Below, one piece after another: positions 35,159-44,052 of a stretch of DNA of 64,000 nt; the stretch's first letter is position 1; every line of letters starts with the position of its first letter. Source of the stretch: Anaeromyxobacter soli (GTDB lineage: Bacteria > Myxococcota > Myxococcia > Myxococcales > Anaeromyxobacteraceae); assembly GCF_022808855.1 (NCBI RefSeq), contig NZ_JAKZLF010000006.1:62001-126000 (forward strand), written 5' to 3'. A program made the translations under genes and the position numbers. Below the pieces are notes generated by a model that was not told the origin of the DNA, did not search any database, and saw only the letters and a program-made list of their open reading frames with translations.

Positions 35159-35201
35159 GGTCCCCTCCTCTCGCCTCCGCAGATCGCGCGGGCCGCTCAC
35201 T

Positions 35202-35230
35202 CAGATGTTTGCGCGCCGCCGCGCTGTCAA
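35202..35230 (-). promoter_or_regulatory. Possible promoter of the DksA-like/copB operon
   Basis: On the minus strand, TTGACA (35230-35225) is a perfect -35 box; 17 bases later the -10 position reads CATCTG, a weak match. Transcription would start about 40 bases before the GTG at 35158. No sigma-54 element was found here. Confidence 0.3.
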
Positions 35231-35323
35231 CGCGCCGCGCGGTCCGCCTCGGCCGGGACGCACGGCACGAGCGCTCGCCCGTCGGGCGGCCCCGGCCGTC
35301 CACACGACGCGCACCCAAAGGAA

Positions 35324-35347
35324 AGGCCCCCGGCGAACCGGGGGCCT
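35324..35347 (-). terminator. Intrinsic terminator after the LivK-like gene
   Basis: Perfect ten-base stem AGGCCCCCGG / CCGGGGGCCT with loop CGAA. In the minus direction it is followed by TTTCCTTT and lies 32 bases past the stop codon at 35379, a classical rho-independent terminator. Confidence 0.85.
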
Positions 35348-35378
35348 CTCGGTGCTGCCACGCTGGACGTCCGCCGCG

Positions 35379-36563
35379 TTACGGCTCGACGGTCGCCACG
35401 TACTTCGGCGCGTTCTTCTGGATGCCGATGATGACCGCCGACTTCACCGGGTTGTGGTCGGCGTCGAGGCGGATGGTGCCGGTGACGCCCTGCAGCGACG
35501 TGGTCTTCTCGATGGCGTCGCGGATCGCCGTCGGCGTGAGGTCCGAGGCGCGCTTCATCGCGTCGATGGCGAGGAGCGCCGCGTCGTAGCCGAGCGCGCC
35601 GAACGCGTCGGGCTTCGCGTGGTACGCGGCCTCGTACTTCTTCGCGAACTCCTGGACCACCGGCGAAGGGTTCTCGACCGAGTAGTGGTTCGTGAAGAAG
35701 CTGCCGTCGAGCGCGCCCTGCGCGATCTCGTAGAGCTTCGCCGAGTCCCAGCCGTCGCCGCCCGCGAGCGCGACCTTCACGCCGAGCTCGCGGCTCTGGC
35801 GACCGATGAGCGCCACGTCGGTGTAGTAGCCGGGCACGTACACGATCTCGGGCTTCGCGAACTTCACCTTGGTGAGCTGCGCCTTGAAGTCCTGGTCGCC
35901 GGCCTTGTAGCTCACGTCGAGCACGATCTCGCCGCCGAGCTCCTTGAAGGTCTTCGCGAAGTAGTCGGCGAGGCCCATCGAGTAGTCGTTGCCCACGTCG
36001 CGCATGATCGCGGCGCGCTTCACCTTCAGGGTCTCGCGCGCGTACTTCGCCATCACGGTGCCCTGGAACGGGTCGATGAAGCAGACGCGGAACATGTACG
36101 CGCGCGTCTTGTCGCCGTCCTTCGTGACCTTGGGGTTCGTGGAGGCCGGCGAGATGGCCGGGATCTTGTTCGCCTCGGCGATGGGCGCGAGGGCGAGGGT
36201 GCTCGTCGAGCCGAGCTCACCGATGAGCAGCGTCGCCTTCTTCTCGTTGATGGCGCGGGTGGAGGCGATGGCGGCCTCCTCGGGCTTGCCCTGCGTGTCG
36301 TAGACCTGGAGCGAGAGCTTGCGGCCCTTCACGCCGCCCGCGGCGTTCGCCTCCTCGACCGCGAGCTTGACGCCGTTGTTGGCGCCCTCGCCGAACGTGG
36401 CGATGTCGCCGGAGAGCGGCATGACGTTCCCGATGACGATCGGGGCCGCCTCCGCCTGCGCGGCCGGGGCCGCCGCCTGCTGCTGCTGCTTCCCCTCGTC
36501 CTTCTTCGAGCACGCCACGCCGGCGACGAGCGTCGCGAGCGCCACAGCGCCCAGCTTCCGCAT
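35379..36563 (-). CDS. Branched-chain amino acid ABC-type substrate-binding lipoprotein (LivK-like)
   Basis: 394 residues: signal peptide with probable lipobox (LVAGVAC) and a Gln/Ala-rich linker, then a type I periplasmic binding fold (about 40-394): IVIGNVMPLSGDIATFGEGA, LLIGELGSTSTLALAPIAEA, AISPASTNPKVT, FRVCFIDPFQGTVMAKYA. The ligand is an amino acid or similar small molecule; related proteins also act in aromatic or amide sensing. AAGGAGGAA precedes the ATG at 36563. There are no permease or ATPase genes next to it; it is a single-gene transcription unit. Confidence 0.88.
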   Translation of the reverse strand: MRKLGAVALATLVAGVACSKKDEGKQQQQAAAPAAQAEAAPIVIGNVMPLSGDIATFGEGANNGVKLAVEEANAAGGVKGRKLSLQVYDTQGKPEEAAIASTRAINEKKATLLIGELGSTSTLALAPIAEANKIPAISPASTNPKVTKDGDKTRAYMFRVCFIDPFQGTVMAKYARETLKVKRAAIMRDVGNDYSMGLADYFAKTFKELGGEIVLDVSYKAGDQDFKAQLTKVKFAKPEIVYVPGYYTDVALIGRQSRELGVKVALAGGDGWDSAKLYEIAQGALDGSFFTNHYSVENPSPVVQEFAKKYEAAYHAKPDAFGALGYDAALLAIDAMKRASDLTPTAIRDAIEKTTSLQGVTGTIRLDADHNPVKSAVIIGIQKNAPKYVATVEP

Positions 36564-36712
36564 TGGTGATTCCTCCTTGTGCCGCGTCGCGCATGCGCCA
36601 GCGGGCGCTGGGCGCGGCCCGTCACGTGCATATCACGCCGGCCGGGAAAAGGGACTCGAGCGGGCCCCGCGAGGCGTGACTCGTCGCGGCATCCTGCGCC
36701 GAGCCCGGGCGC

Positions 36713-37588
36713 TCACGACTTCTGCCAGACGCGGACCCAGTCGACGTCCATCCTGGTGGTGCTGGTCACGCGCGAGCCGTAGCCGCCCGCCGGCACGTAC
36801 CCTGCCCAGCTCGCGTCCGCGACCTCGCAGGTGAGCTGCAGGTACTCGCTCCGGTGCGAGAGCGCCGCGGCGGTCGTCCAGGCCGGCAGCCCGTCGACGT
36901 AGAACGTGTAGCCCGTCTCCGTCCACATCACCCCGAAGACGTGCCACTCCCCCTGGATCGGCGCGTTGCCGGGGAGCGACACGACCTTCTGGACGTTCTG
37001 CCGCGAGGACGCGGTGCGATCCCAGTTGAGGTTCATCGCCGACATGTCCTTCAGCGCCGTCCAGCCGTGGTCGTCCGTCGCGCGGTGCTCGACGACGTCG
37101 ATCTCCACGCCCGCCTTGCCCGGGTCGCCCATCGGATCGCCGTTCGTCGGCGAGTCGATCCAGAACGCGCACCACTCTCCCGGCGAGTCGTTGAAGCGGA
37201 TGCGAGCCTCGAAGTACCCGTACGTCATCTCGACCGTGCCCTGCGTGGAGAGGAAGCCGGTGTGGTGCTTGCCGGACGCGTCGGTGTAGGTCGTGAGCGT
37301 GAGGAGGCCGTCGTGCACCTGGGCGGCGTCGGGCGTGGCGATGGCGTCGAGGCGCGGGGCGGAGAGCGCGCTCCAGGCCGACCCGAGCGCGCTGCCCTCG
37401 AACTCGTCCTGCCAGACGAGCTTGTAGCCGGGCGGCGGCAGCGCGTCGGGGTTCGTGTTCGCCGGGACCTCCGTCGGAGGCGCCGTCGGCTGCTGGCGCG
37501 GCGGCTCGGGCGGCGGCGTGAGCCCGCACGCCGCCCCGAGCATCGCCAGAGCCACCGGGATCGCACTCTCCAGCCTCGATCGCTTCAC
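36713..37588 (-). CDS. Glycoside hydrolase family 16 lipoprotein (beta-glucanase type)
   Basis: 291 residues: signal/lipobox (LAMLGAAC, residues 14-21), Pro-rich spacer (22-50), GH16 jelly-roll. YKLVWQDEFEGSALGSAW opens the domain, GYFEARIRF and WIDSP lead to the catalytic EIDVVEH (nucleophile E and acid/base E, about 160-165), then WHVFGVMWTETGYTFYVDG. GH16 enzymes cut beta-1,3/1,4-glucans or related galactans. It is the last gene of the STAS-GT2-DUF3131 operon (19-base gap), suggesting it trims or releases the polymer made there. Confidence 0.88.
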   Translation of the reverse strand: MKRSRLESAIPVALAMLGAACGLTPPPEPPRQQPTAPPTEVPANTNPDALPPPGYKLVWQDEFEGSALGSAWSALSAPRLDAIATPDAAQVHDGLLTLTTYTDASGKHHTGFLSTQGTVEMTYGYFEARIRFNDSPGEWCAFWIDSPTNGDPMGDPGKAGVEIDVVEHRATDDHGWTALKDMSAMNLNWDRTASSRQNVQKVVSLPGNAPIQGEWHVFGVMWTETGYTFYVDGLPAWTTAAALSHRSEYLQLTCEVADASWAGYVPAGGYGSRVTSTTRMDVDWVRVWQKS

Positions 37589-37607
37589 GATCTCCTCCCA
37601 GCGCGCG

Positions 37608-39758
37608 CTAGAACGCGAGGTTCACGCCCACCGCGAGCACGCCGTTGTGGGACCAGCTCGTCGGTCCCCAGTCGTAGTAGGTGACGTAGAAGGTGCCCGG
37701 CCTCCAGTCCCACCGGCCGAACCCGTACACGACGCGCCAGCGCGGGGTGCCCGTGGGCCCCTCGAACACGCGCGGCACCGTCCACCCGATGCCGCCCATG
37801 GCGAACCACTTCCCCGCCACCGTGAGCGTCGCGCGCGCGCTCACGTAGGGACCGCCGCCGAAGGGGACCGTTCCGCCCAGGAGCGGCGAGAGGCAGAACG
37901 CGCCGCCGCAGAGGTTCGGGCCGCGGTAGCCGAGGTTGAGCTCGGCCCCGTGCATGGCGAGCCCGTCCCCGGGCCGGACCGGCCCCCAGTTGTCGAGGTG
38001 CAGGAAGAACGTCCGGCCCCGCCAGTCGTCCCAGCCGATCCCCCACAGCATCCGCGCGTTGCCGCCGGGCGAGAACGGCGTGCCCTCGGCGCCGAAGCGC
38101 AGGAACGAGGCGCGCCAGGGCCAGAGCGTCGCGACCGCCCCGGCGCCGGCGCGATCGACGCCGCGATAGTCGGTGAACAGGGAGAGCGTGAGCGGGTGCG
38201 CGTACAGCCGGGCCCGGTGCGGCGCAGTCGAGCCCTGCGTCACGGGCGAGATGGGCAGCGCCTCGGCGCGAGCGGCCTCGGGCGTCCCCGGGTAGCAGGC
38301 CCCCGCGACGCCCGGGAACGCGGCCGGGACCATGACCCCGCCGCGCCGGGCCGCGCGGGCCTGCGGCCCCCTCGGCCCGGCAGGCCACGGACCGTGCAGC
38401 GGGCCGGCGCGCGCGAACAGGATCGCCTCGAGGACGACGCCGTTCGTGTTCGCGTTGAGCGACCTGTTCATCCCGCCGCGCTCGTAGATCCCCGCGTACC
38501 AGCCGCGGGCGGGGTCGCGCGCCTGCGCGACGGCCTGGCGGAGCACGCGGGAGTACGGGTCCTCCGGGAAGAGCGCCGCCAGCGCGAACGCCGCCTTGGT
38601 GGAGAGCGCGCGGAACCGCCCGGCGTCCCCGCCGTCGGGCGTGAGCGCCTGCCAGGGGCCGCCGTCCGCCCAGATCGCGCCGTACACGAACCACGGCGCC
38701 TCGTCGACGTGGTCCTCGCTCGCGGCCGTCGGCACGCCGGTCTGCTCCCAGCGCCGTCGCTGCACCTCGAAGATCCGCCGCAGGAGCTCGCCCCGCTCGC
38801 CCCCGCGCCCGAGCTCGAACGCGCCGAGCACCCACGGATCGGTCACGAGGGCGTTCACGGCCCCGAACCGCCGCCTGTCGCGCGTGTCGTGGCGGACGGG
38901 GACGCCCAGGATCGGGGTGTCCGCTGCGAAGCGGTCGTAGTCGCGCGCGCGGGACACCGCGAAGCCGAGCCGGGCGAAGCTCTCCGCGGCGTACTGCTCG
39001 TACCCGAGCCGCCCTTCCTGGACGACCTGCACCTTGCCGCCCGCGTCGACGATCGCGCCGTGCAGCTCGCCGTCGCCGAGGAGCCGGCAGTAGCGCCAGC
39101 GCGCGAGGACGCGCGCCACCCCTGCGCGGTGCTCCGGGGCGCGCTCGGCGAGAATCGTCAGGGCCGAGGCCAGGCGGGCGAGGTCGATCGCGGAGAAGCC
39201 GATGCCGGTCGCGGTCGGCTTGTTCGCGTAGTCCGCCATCCGGCCCGTCGCGGCGTCGTACGTCTTGTTCGGCAGCTCACCCTGGAAGAGCGGCTGCATG
39301 GCCAGGGTCCAGAGGAGCGTGTCGATGCGCGCGTCGAAGGTGGAACGGTCGACGAGGCCGAGGTCGCGCGCGGCGAGCGTCGCGAGCACCGTCGAGCCGA
39401 GATCCCACATCGTCGTGTTCGGGTAGCCCTCGACCGAGTTCACGAGCCCGGTCGCCGGGTGGTAGTTCCGCTCGAAGTACCGCCAGGCGATCTGCGCCGC
39501 CTCGAGCTCGGGATCGACGGGGCGTGCCGGCTCCGCGGGAGGTGGCGCCGCCGGCTCGGACGGCGGAGGGATCTCCGACGCCGGCTCCGCGGCGAGGGCC
39601 TCCGGCGCGACGGCGTTGGGCCGCTGCGTCCCCGCGCCCGGCTCGGCCGCCGCCGCGGTTTCCGCCGCGGGCGGCGCGGGCGCTTCCGCGCGGACGGCGC
39701 CGCGTGGCGCGATCGCGAGCGCGGCGGCGAGGACGGCGGCGAGGACGCGGTCGCTCAC
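37608..39758 (-). CDS. DUF3131 domain fused to an outer-membrane beta-barrel
   Basis: 716 residues. Signal peptide (DRVLAAVLAAALAIAPRGAVRA), Pro/Ala spacer, DUF3131 domain about 85-460 (AWRYFERNYHPATGLVNSVE, YPNTTMWDLGS, GRLGYEQYAAESFARLG, LNANTNGVVLEAILF), then about 240 residues of alternating aromatic/polar beta strands ending ...LAVGVNLAF with a terminal Phe, the hallmark of outer-membrane barrels. GTG at 39758 overlaps the TGA of the upstream DUF3131 gene. DUF3131 is glucoamylase-like in fold prediction; the fusion suggests a polymer-handling periplasmic domain tethered to an export pore. Confidence 0.82.
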   Translation of the reverse strand: MSDRVLAAVLAAALAIAPRGAVRAEAPAPPAAETAAAAEPGAGTQRPNAVAPEALAAEPASEIPPPSEPAAPPPAEPARPVDPELEAAQIAWRYFERNYHPATGLVNSVEGYPNTTMWDLGSTVLATLAARDLGLVDRSTFDARIDTLLWTLAMQPLFQGELPNKTYDAATGRMADYANKPTATGIGFSAIDLARLASALTILAERAPEHRAGVARVLARWRYCRLLGDGELHGAIVDAGGKVQVVQEGRLGYEQYAAESFARLGFAVSRARDYDRFAADTPILGVPVRHDTRDRRRFGAVNALVTDPWVLGAFELGRGGERGELLRRIFEVQRRRWEQTGVPTAASEDHVDEAPWFVYGAIWADGGPWQALTPDGGDAGRFRALSTKAAFALAALFPEDPYSRVLRQAVAQARDPARGWYAGIYERGGMNRSLNANTNGVVLEAILFARAGPLHGPWPAGPRGPQARAARRGGVMVPAAFPGVAGACYPGTPEAARAEALPISPVTQGSTAPHRARLYAHPLTLSLFTDYRGVDRAGAGAVATLWPWRASFLRFGAEGTPFSPGGNARMLWGIGWDDWRGRTFFLHLDNWGPVRPGDGLAMHGAELNLGYRGPNLCGGAFCLSPLLGGTVPFGGGPYVSARATLTVAGKWFAMGGIGWTVPRVFEGPTGTPRWRVVYGFGRWDWRPGTFYVTYYDWGPTSWSHNGVLAVGVNLAF

Positions 39759-41101
39759 CGGCGGGCCTCCGGGGCCTCGGGCTCCTCGGGCCGGAGCCAC
39801 GGACCGCGCGCGCGGTACGCGAGCGCCTCCAGCACGAGCGCGTTGGTGTTGAGCGACAGCGCCCGGTTCACCGCGCCGTCCTGGTCGTAGCGCCCGGCGT
39901 AGAGCCCGCGCGCGTCCACGAGCGCCCGCGCCGCCGCGGCGAGGCGATCCGGGTACTCGCCGTCGAACAGCACGCCCCAGCCCACGGCCGCCTTGGTGGA
40001 GAACCCGAGGTCCTGCGGGACGGGGGTGCCGTCGGGCGCGAAGGCGGTCCAGCGCTCGTCCCCGTTCAGCACCGCCGAGTAGGCGAACCACGGCGCGCGG
40101 TCGAGCGCGTCCTCGGAGATCGCGGTGAGCTTCCCCGTCGTCGCGAAGCGCCGCTCCTGGACGCGCACGAGCGCCCGCGCGATGGGGAGCGTCGTCGCGT
40201 CGAACCCGTGCTCGAGGGCGTCGAGGATCCAGGGCTCGGAGAGGACGGCGGCGTGCGTGCCGCCGTACCGGCGCGGGTGGCGATCGTCGTGCGGGATCCG
40301 TTGCCCGAGGACCTCCGAGAACGCGAGGTGGGCGCGGTAGTCGATCGCGCGTGCGACCGGCACGCCCCAGGGCAGGAGCGCCTTGGCGGCGTACTGCTCG
40401 TAGCCGAAGCGGCCTTCCTGGTACCTCTCGACGGCGCCGTCCGCCCGCCGCTGCGCGCCGACCAGGGCACCCCCGTCGCTGAGCGCCCCGAGCCGCCAGC
40501 GCGAGACCGCGCGGCGCACGAGCGGCGTCAGCTCGGGGTGGCGCCAGGTCACGATCCACAGCGGGACGAGGACGCGGGCCACGTCGAGAGCAGACCAGCC
40601 GATCCCGTTCGGCGCCGGCCGGTTGTCGTACCCGACCATCTCGAGCGTGCGCGTGTCGTACGCCTTGTTGGGCAGCTTGCGATCGAACAGCGGGATCGCG
40701 CGGAGCGACTTCAGCGCCCGGCGCAGACGGAGCGCCGCCGCGTCCGTCGAGATGACGCCGAGGTCCTCCGCGGCGAGGATCGCCATGAGCTGCGAGCCGG
40801 TGTCCCACATGGTGGTGGACGGGTAGCCCTCGACCGAGCCGGCGAGGCCGGTCGCCGCGTCGGTGTTGCGCTCGAAGTAGCTCCAGGCCGCGCGCGCCAT
40901 CCGCCGCTCGTCCGCGTCGAGCGGCGCGGGCCGGCGGAGCGCGAGCGCCTCGTCCGAGGCCAGCGCGGCGAGCCCCGGGGCCGGCCCGGACTCGGCGCGC
41001 GCGAGCTTCCCGGCGTAGTGCACCGTGAAGATCGCTGCGGCGAGCCCGACGAGGAACGCGAGGTGTGAGCGCGCGGTGAGGAGTCCACCCCAGAAGCTCA
41101 A
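39755..41101 (-). CDS. Inner-membrane-anchored DUF3131 protein
   Basis: 448 residues: one N-terminal membrane helix (SHLAFLVGLAAAIFTVHYAG) then a periplasmic DUF3131 domain (about 60-440) paralogous to the next gene: AWSYFERNTDAATGLAGSVE, YPSTTMWDTGSQL, GRFGYEQYAAKALLPWG, SLNTNALVLEAL. The start is TTG at 41101, overlapping the upstream TGA (TTGA) with GGAGG eight bases before it; there is no closer ATG. Third gene of the operon, between the GT2 synthase and the barrel fusion. Confidence 0.85.
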   Translation of the reverse strand: MSFWGGLLTARSHLAFLVGLAAAIFTVHYAGKLARAESGPAPGLAALASDEALALRRPAPLDADERRMARAAWSYFERNTDAATGLAGSVEGYPSTTMWDTGSQLMAILAAEDLGVISTDAAALRLRRALKSLRAIPLFDRKLPNKAYDTRTLEMVGYDNRPAPNGIGWSALDVARVLVPLWIVTWRHPELTPLVRRAVSRWRLGALSDGGALVGAQRRADGAVERYQEGRFGYEQYAAKALLPWGVPVARAIDYRAHLAFSEVLGQRIPHDDRHPRRYGGTHAAVLSEPWILDALEHGFDATTLPIARALVRVQERRFATTGKLTAISEDALDRAPWFAYSAVLNGDERWTAFAPDGTPVPQDLGFSTKAAVGWGVLFDGEYPDRLAAAARALVDARGLYAGRYDQDGAVNRALSLNTNALVLEALAYRARGPWLRPEEPEAPEARR

Positions 41102-42930
41102 GCGACGACCTCCTTCTGCCGCCTCGGCACGAGCGCCGCCATGACGAACGGCGCGAGGCAGGCGGCGTTGTGCAGGCTCCAGAACAGGTTGGCGGCGTAC
41201 GCGGTCGCCTCGCCGGGCGCGGCCAGCGGTCGCGTGAGGAGCACGCCCCGGTAGACGAGCCCGGCCGCGATCGCGCCGAGGAGCACGAGGTGCGGCACGA
41301 CGAGCCCGAGCGGGCGCCGCGCCGACGCGATCTTGGGCGTGACGGGGAACCGCAGCGGGCGCCGGGCGACGACGTGGACGAGCGCGCGGAGGTTCAGCCA
41401 GAACGAGGCGAGGTGGTACTGCTCGCCGCGCCAGGTCGGCACGCCCCAGGTCCCGACCATCACGGCGAGCCGGCTCGTGAGGAGGAACGGCACGATGCGG
41501 ACGGCGAACTCGCCGTCGTACGCCCGCACGGGCGTCACCCCCGCGAAGAAGAACGCGAGCGGCGCGAGCATGAGCGGGAGGACCCACAGCGGCGCGAGGT
41601 ACGCGTACATCGTCGCGCCGTACATCACCTTCTGCCAGGCGGTGAGACGGCGCAGGCGCAGCGGGTTGTCGTGGAGCGCGATGTCGAGCGTCCCGCTCGC
41701 GTACTTGAAGCGCTGGATGCTCCAGGCGAGCAGGTCCTGCGGCGAGAGCATGCGGGTGAGGACCCGCGGGTGGTAAACGGAGCGCCAGGGTCGCGGCGCC
41801 GCGTGGAGCCGGATGCTCGTGTAGATGTCCTCGGAGACGTGGAACTCGTACGGCGTGAGCTCGATGCGGCGCGCCGCCTGCGACGCGAGCGCGGTGGCGA
41901 GCGTCGCGCGGCGGGCGCGGTCCGGCACCCGCTCCGTGATCGGGCGAACGGCCGCCTCGACCGCGGCGCCGAACTCCGTCAGGGCGCCCTCCATCACCGC
42001 CTCGCGGCGGTGCACGCTGCCCGCGCCGCAGCAGAAGGCCGCGTTGCACCAGTTCCGGCAGCGCTGGACCACGTGGTAGAAGGCGCGCGGATCCGACCCG
42101 AGCCGGTCCGCGCCGACGGCGATCGGCCCGAACGCCGCCTCGATCGCGCGACCGACGGCGCGGCCGGCGCGCCCGAGCCGCGCGCGGCGCGCGAGCCAGT
42201 CCGGGAGGCGCACGCCGGGGTCGAGGTCGTAGAAGGACTGCGGCGTCTGCACCCAGGCGACGCTCGGATCCCGGAAGTACCCGAGCGTCTCCTCGAGCAG
42301 GGCGGGCAGGGGCCGCGTGTCTGCGTCGCAGATGACGACGAGGTCGCCGTCGCTGTGCTCCAGCCCGTTGCGGAGGTTGCCCGCCTTGTACCCCTCGTTC
42401 GTCGCGCGGCTGAGGTAGCCGACCCCCTCCTCCCCGGCCATCCGGCGCATCTCGGGCCGGCGCCCGTCGTCGAGCACGTATACGCGCACCGTGAGCGGGA
42501 ACGGGTAGGTGAGCTGCTTCGCGTCGCGCACGGACAGGCGCACGAGCCCGACCGGCTCGTCGTAGGTCGTGATCATCACGTCGACCTTGATGGGCCGGTC
42601 GTGAGGGAGCGGCTCGTCGCGGAGCTCGTTCACCGTGCGCGGCGCCGGCTGCGCGGGGGGATCCTCGGCGCGCCAGATCGACAGGAAGAAGAGGACCGCC
42701 CCGAGGTACGCGAGGGTCTCCGCCGCCGCGATGACGACGGCGAACCCGAGCGCGTCCGGGTTGAGCGACGCGATCCAGCGCCAGGCGAGATACCAGCCCC
42801 CCAGCACCGTGGCGAGGACCGCCAGCACCTGGAAGGCGAAATTCCGCACCGCGTCGCCGCGCGCCCGCACGCCGGGCGCGGCGGTCTCGGGCTCGATCCG
42901 CGGAACGTACGAGGCGTCCAAGGCGATCAC
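41098..42930 (-). CDS. Cellulose-synthase-like processive glycosyltransferase (GT2)
   Basis: 610-residue inner-membrane polysaccharide synthase. Two N-terminal helices (about 28-85), cytoplasmic GT-A domain with DVMITTYDEP, VYVLDDGRRPE, DLVVICDADTRPLP (DxD, about 200), HVSEDIYTS (catalytic Asp, about 367) and QRFKYASG in place of the usual Q-x-x-R-W, then at least four C-terminal helices. No PilZ (c-di-GMP) domain follows the last helix, unlike BcsA, so control may differ. GTG at 42930 overlaps the STAS gene's stop (GTGA). The polymer is not known; the GH16 downstream suggests a beta-glucan. Confidence 0.9.
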   Translation of the reverse strand: MIALDASYVPRIEPETAAPGVRARGDAVRNFAFQVLAVLATVLGGWYLAWRWIASLNPDALGFAVVIAAAETLAYLGAVLFFLSIWRAEDPPAQPAPRTVNELRDEPLPHDRPIKVDVMITTYDEPVGLVRLSVRDAKQLTYPFPLTVRVYVLDDGRRPEMRRMAGEEGVGYLSRATNEGYKAGNLRNGLEHSDGDLVVICDADTRPLPALLEETLGYFRDPSVAWVQTPQSFYDLDPGVRLPDWLARRARLGRAGRAVGRAIEAAFGPIAVGADRLGSDPRAFYHVVQRCRNWCNAAFCCGAGSVHRREAVMEGALTEFGAAVEAAVRPITERVPDRARRATLATALASQAARRIELTPYEFHVSEDIYTSIRLHAAPRPWRSVYHPRVLTRMLSPQDLLAWSIQRFKYASGTLDIALHDNPLRLRRLTAWQKVMYGATMYAYLAPLWVLPLMLAPLAFFFAGVTPVRAYDGEFAVRIVPFLLTSRLAVMVGTWGVPTWRGEQYHLASFWLNLRALVHVVARRPLRFPVTPKIASARRPLGLVVPHLVLLGAIAAGLVYRGVLLTRPLAAPGEATAYAANLFWSLHNAACLAPFVMAALVPRRQKEVVA

Positions 42931-43256
42931 TCCCCGACGGCGGCGGCCAGATCGTCGAACTGCGGGAAGAGCTCGTCGAGCCGCGTCCGCTCGAGCAGCG
43001 CGCGGACGGACGGCGAGGCGTGGACGAGGCGCAGCTCGGCGCCGGCGTCCATCGCCTTGAGGAGCGAGATGAGCGCCGCGATCGCCGAGCCGTCCATGGC
43101 CGCCACGTGCTCGAGCGACACCACGACGCGCCGCCGCCCTCGCACCTGGTCGGCGACCCGCGCGCGCAGCTCCAGCGCGCACTCGGCGTCGAGCCGCGGC
43201 GCGAGCGGCGTGACGACGAGCGATCCGTTCCTGTGAGCGAAGCGGAGATGGAGCAT
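42927..43256 (-). CDS. STAS-domain protein (anti-sigma factor antagonist type)
   Basis: 109 residues with the SpoIIAA/STAS fold: GSLVVTPLAPRLDAECALEL, RRVVVSLEHVAAMDGSAIAALISL (the usual phosphorylatable Ser in the DxSG(I/L)xxL motif is here Asp-Gly-Ser), ELRLVHASPSVRALLERTRL. It is first in the exopolysaccharide operon, so a regulator of the synthase in cis is likely; no anti-sigma kinase gene is adjacent. ATG at 43256 chosen as the Met just before the fold starts. Confidence 0.8.
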   Translation of the reverse strand: MLHLRFAHRNGSLVVTPLAPRLDAECALELRARVADQVRGRRRVVVSLEHVAAMDGSAIAALISLLKAMDAGAELRLVHASPSVRALLERTRLDELFPQFDDLAAAVGE

Positions 43257-43700
43257 GCGTGAGGATCCGGCCGGCCCCCCGCCGCACCGCATCCGCTCTG
43301 CAAACTGGAACGTCGCCCGGACGACGCAAGGGTTGACCGTTTCATCCGACCCTCGCCGGGAAGGCGCGCCGGGAGGCCCGGGCGCTGCGCACGTGGGAGC
43401 GTGGGCTCGCCGGCTCGCGCCTTCAGCGCAGCGTGCGAAACGGCCCTGTCGTCAGGGTCTTCGCCAGGGGTGGGCGTCAGCGAACGCTGACGAGGCTCGC
43501 GACGCGAAAAGGTCCTGCAGCGGACGCTCGCCCGCGGCGCGCGCGCCCCGTCGGGCGCGACCTCGCACGGGGTTCGGCCACCCGACTTCCCGGAGAGCGC
43601 TCGGTCCGCGTCGCGCGTGCTCGAGGCCTCGCTCGCTCGCGCCTGCAGCCAGCCGCCGCGCAGGCGGAGCCCCGCCAGCCGTGGCCGAAAGAGACGCCGA
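43257..43700. other. Upstream region of the exopolysaccharide operon
   Basis: 444 bases with no gene. It contains CGTCAGCG-AA-CGCTGACG at 43475-43492, an eight-base perfect inverted repeat with a two-base spacer, about 220 bases before the STAS start and a possible operator. A sigma-54-like match at 43326-43338 has GG/GC spacing of 11 and was not accepted. Confidence 0.4.
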
Positions 43701-43988
43701 TCACCGGGAGTCGCCGCCGGAGTCCCGGTCCGAATCCCGCCAGACGCGCCGCAGCCGGAGGAGGGAGAGCGCGACCGCCCCGAACGCGGCCACGATCGCC
43801 GCCGCGGCGGTGATCCACGGCGCGCCGAGCGACGGGAACGACGACGCGAGGACCCGCGGGACGAGCCCGACCGCGATCACCGCGAGGAGCCCCAGCCCGC
43901 CCACCTGGAGGAGCCCCAGGACGGTGAAGGCCCTTCGCCGCTCGGCCTCCTCCGCTCGCTGATCTCGCTTTTCGTCGGGTTCGCGCAT
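43701..43988 (-). CDS. Small two-helix membrane protein, unknown
   Basis: 95 residues: charged N-terminus (MREPDEKRDQRAEEAERRR), two hydrophobic helices (VLGLLQVGGLGLLAVIAVGL; WITAAAAIVAAFGAVALSL) and a charged tail (RDSDRDSGGDSR). GAAGGA eight bases before the ATG. No family recognised. It follows the large spermidine-synthase-like gene by 64 bases on the same strand. Confidence 0.55.
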   Translation of the reverse strand: MREPDEKRDQRAEEAERRRAFTVLGLLQVGGLGLLAVIAVGLVPRVLASSFPSLGAPWITAAAAIVAAFGAVALSLLRLRRVWRDSDRDSGGDSR

Positions 43989-44052
43989 GGTGGGTCCTTC
44001 CGGGCCTGCGGGACGCAGCTCGGCGTCATCGCCGCGCGGCGACGGCGGCGCG

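Noticed and set aside
43326-43338. Sigma-54-like GG/GC pair on the minus strand upstream of the STAS gene
   Set aside because: Spacing between the invariant GG and GC is 11 instead of 12 bases, and no upstream element or activator gene is associated.
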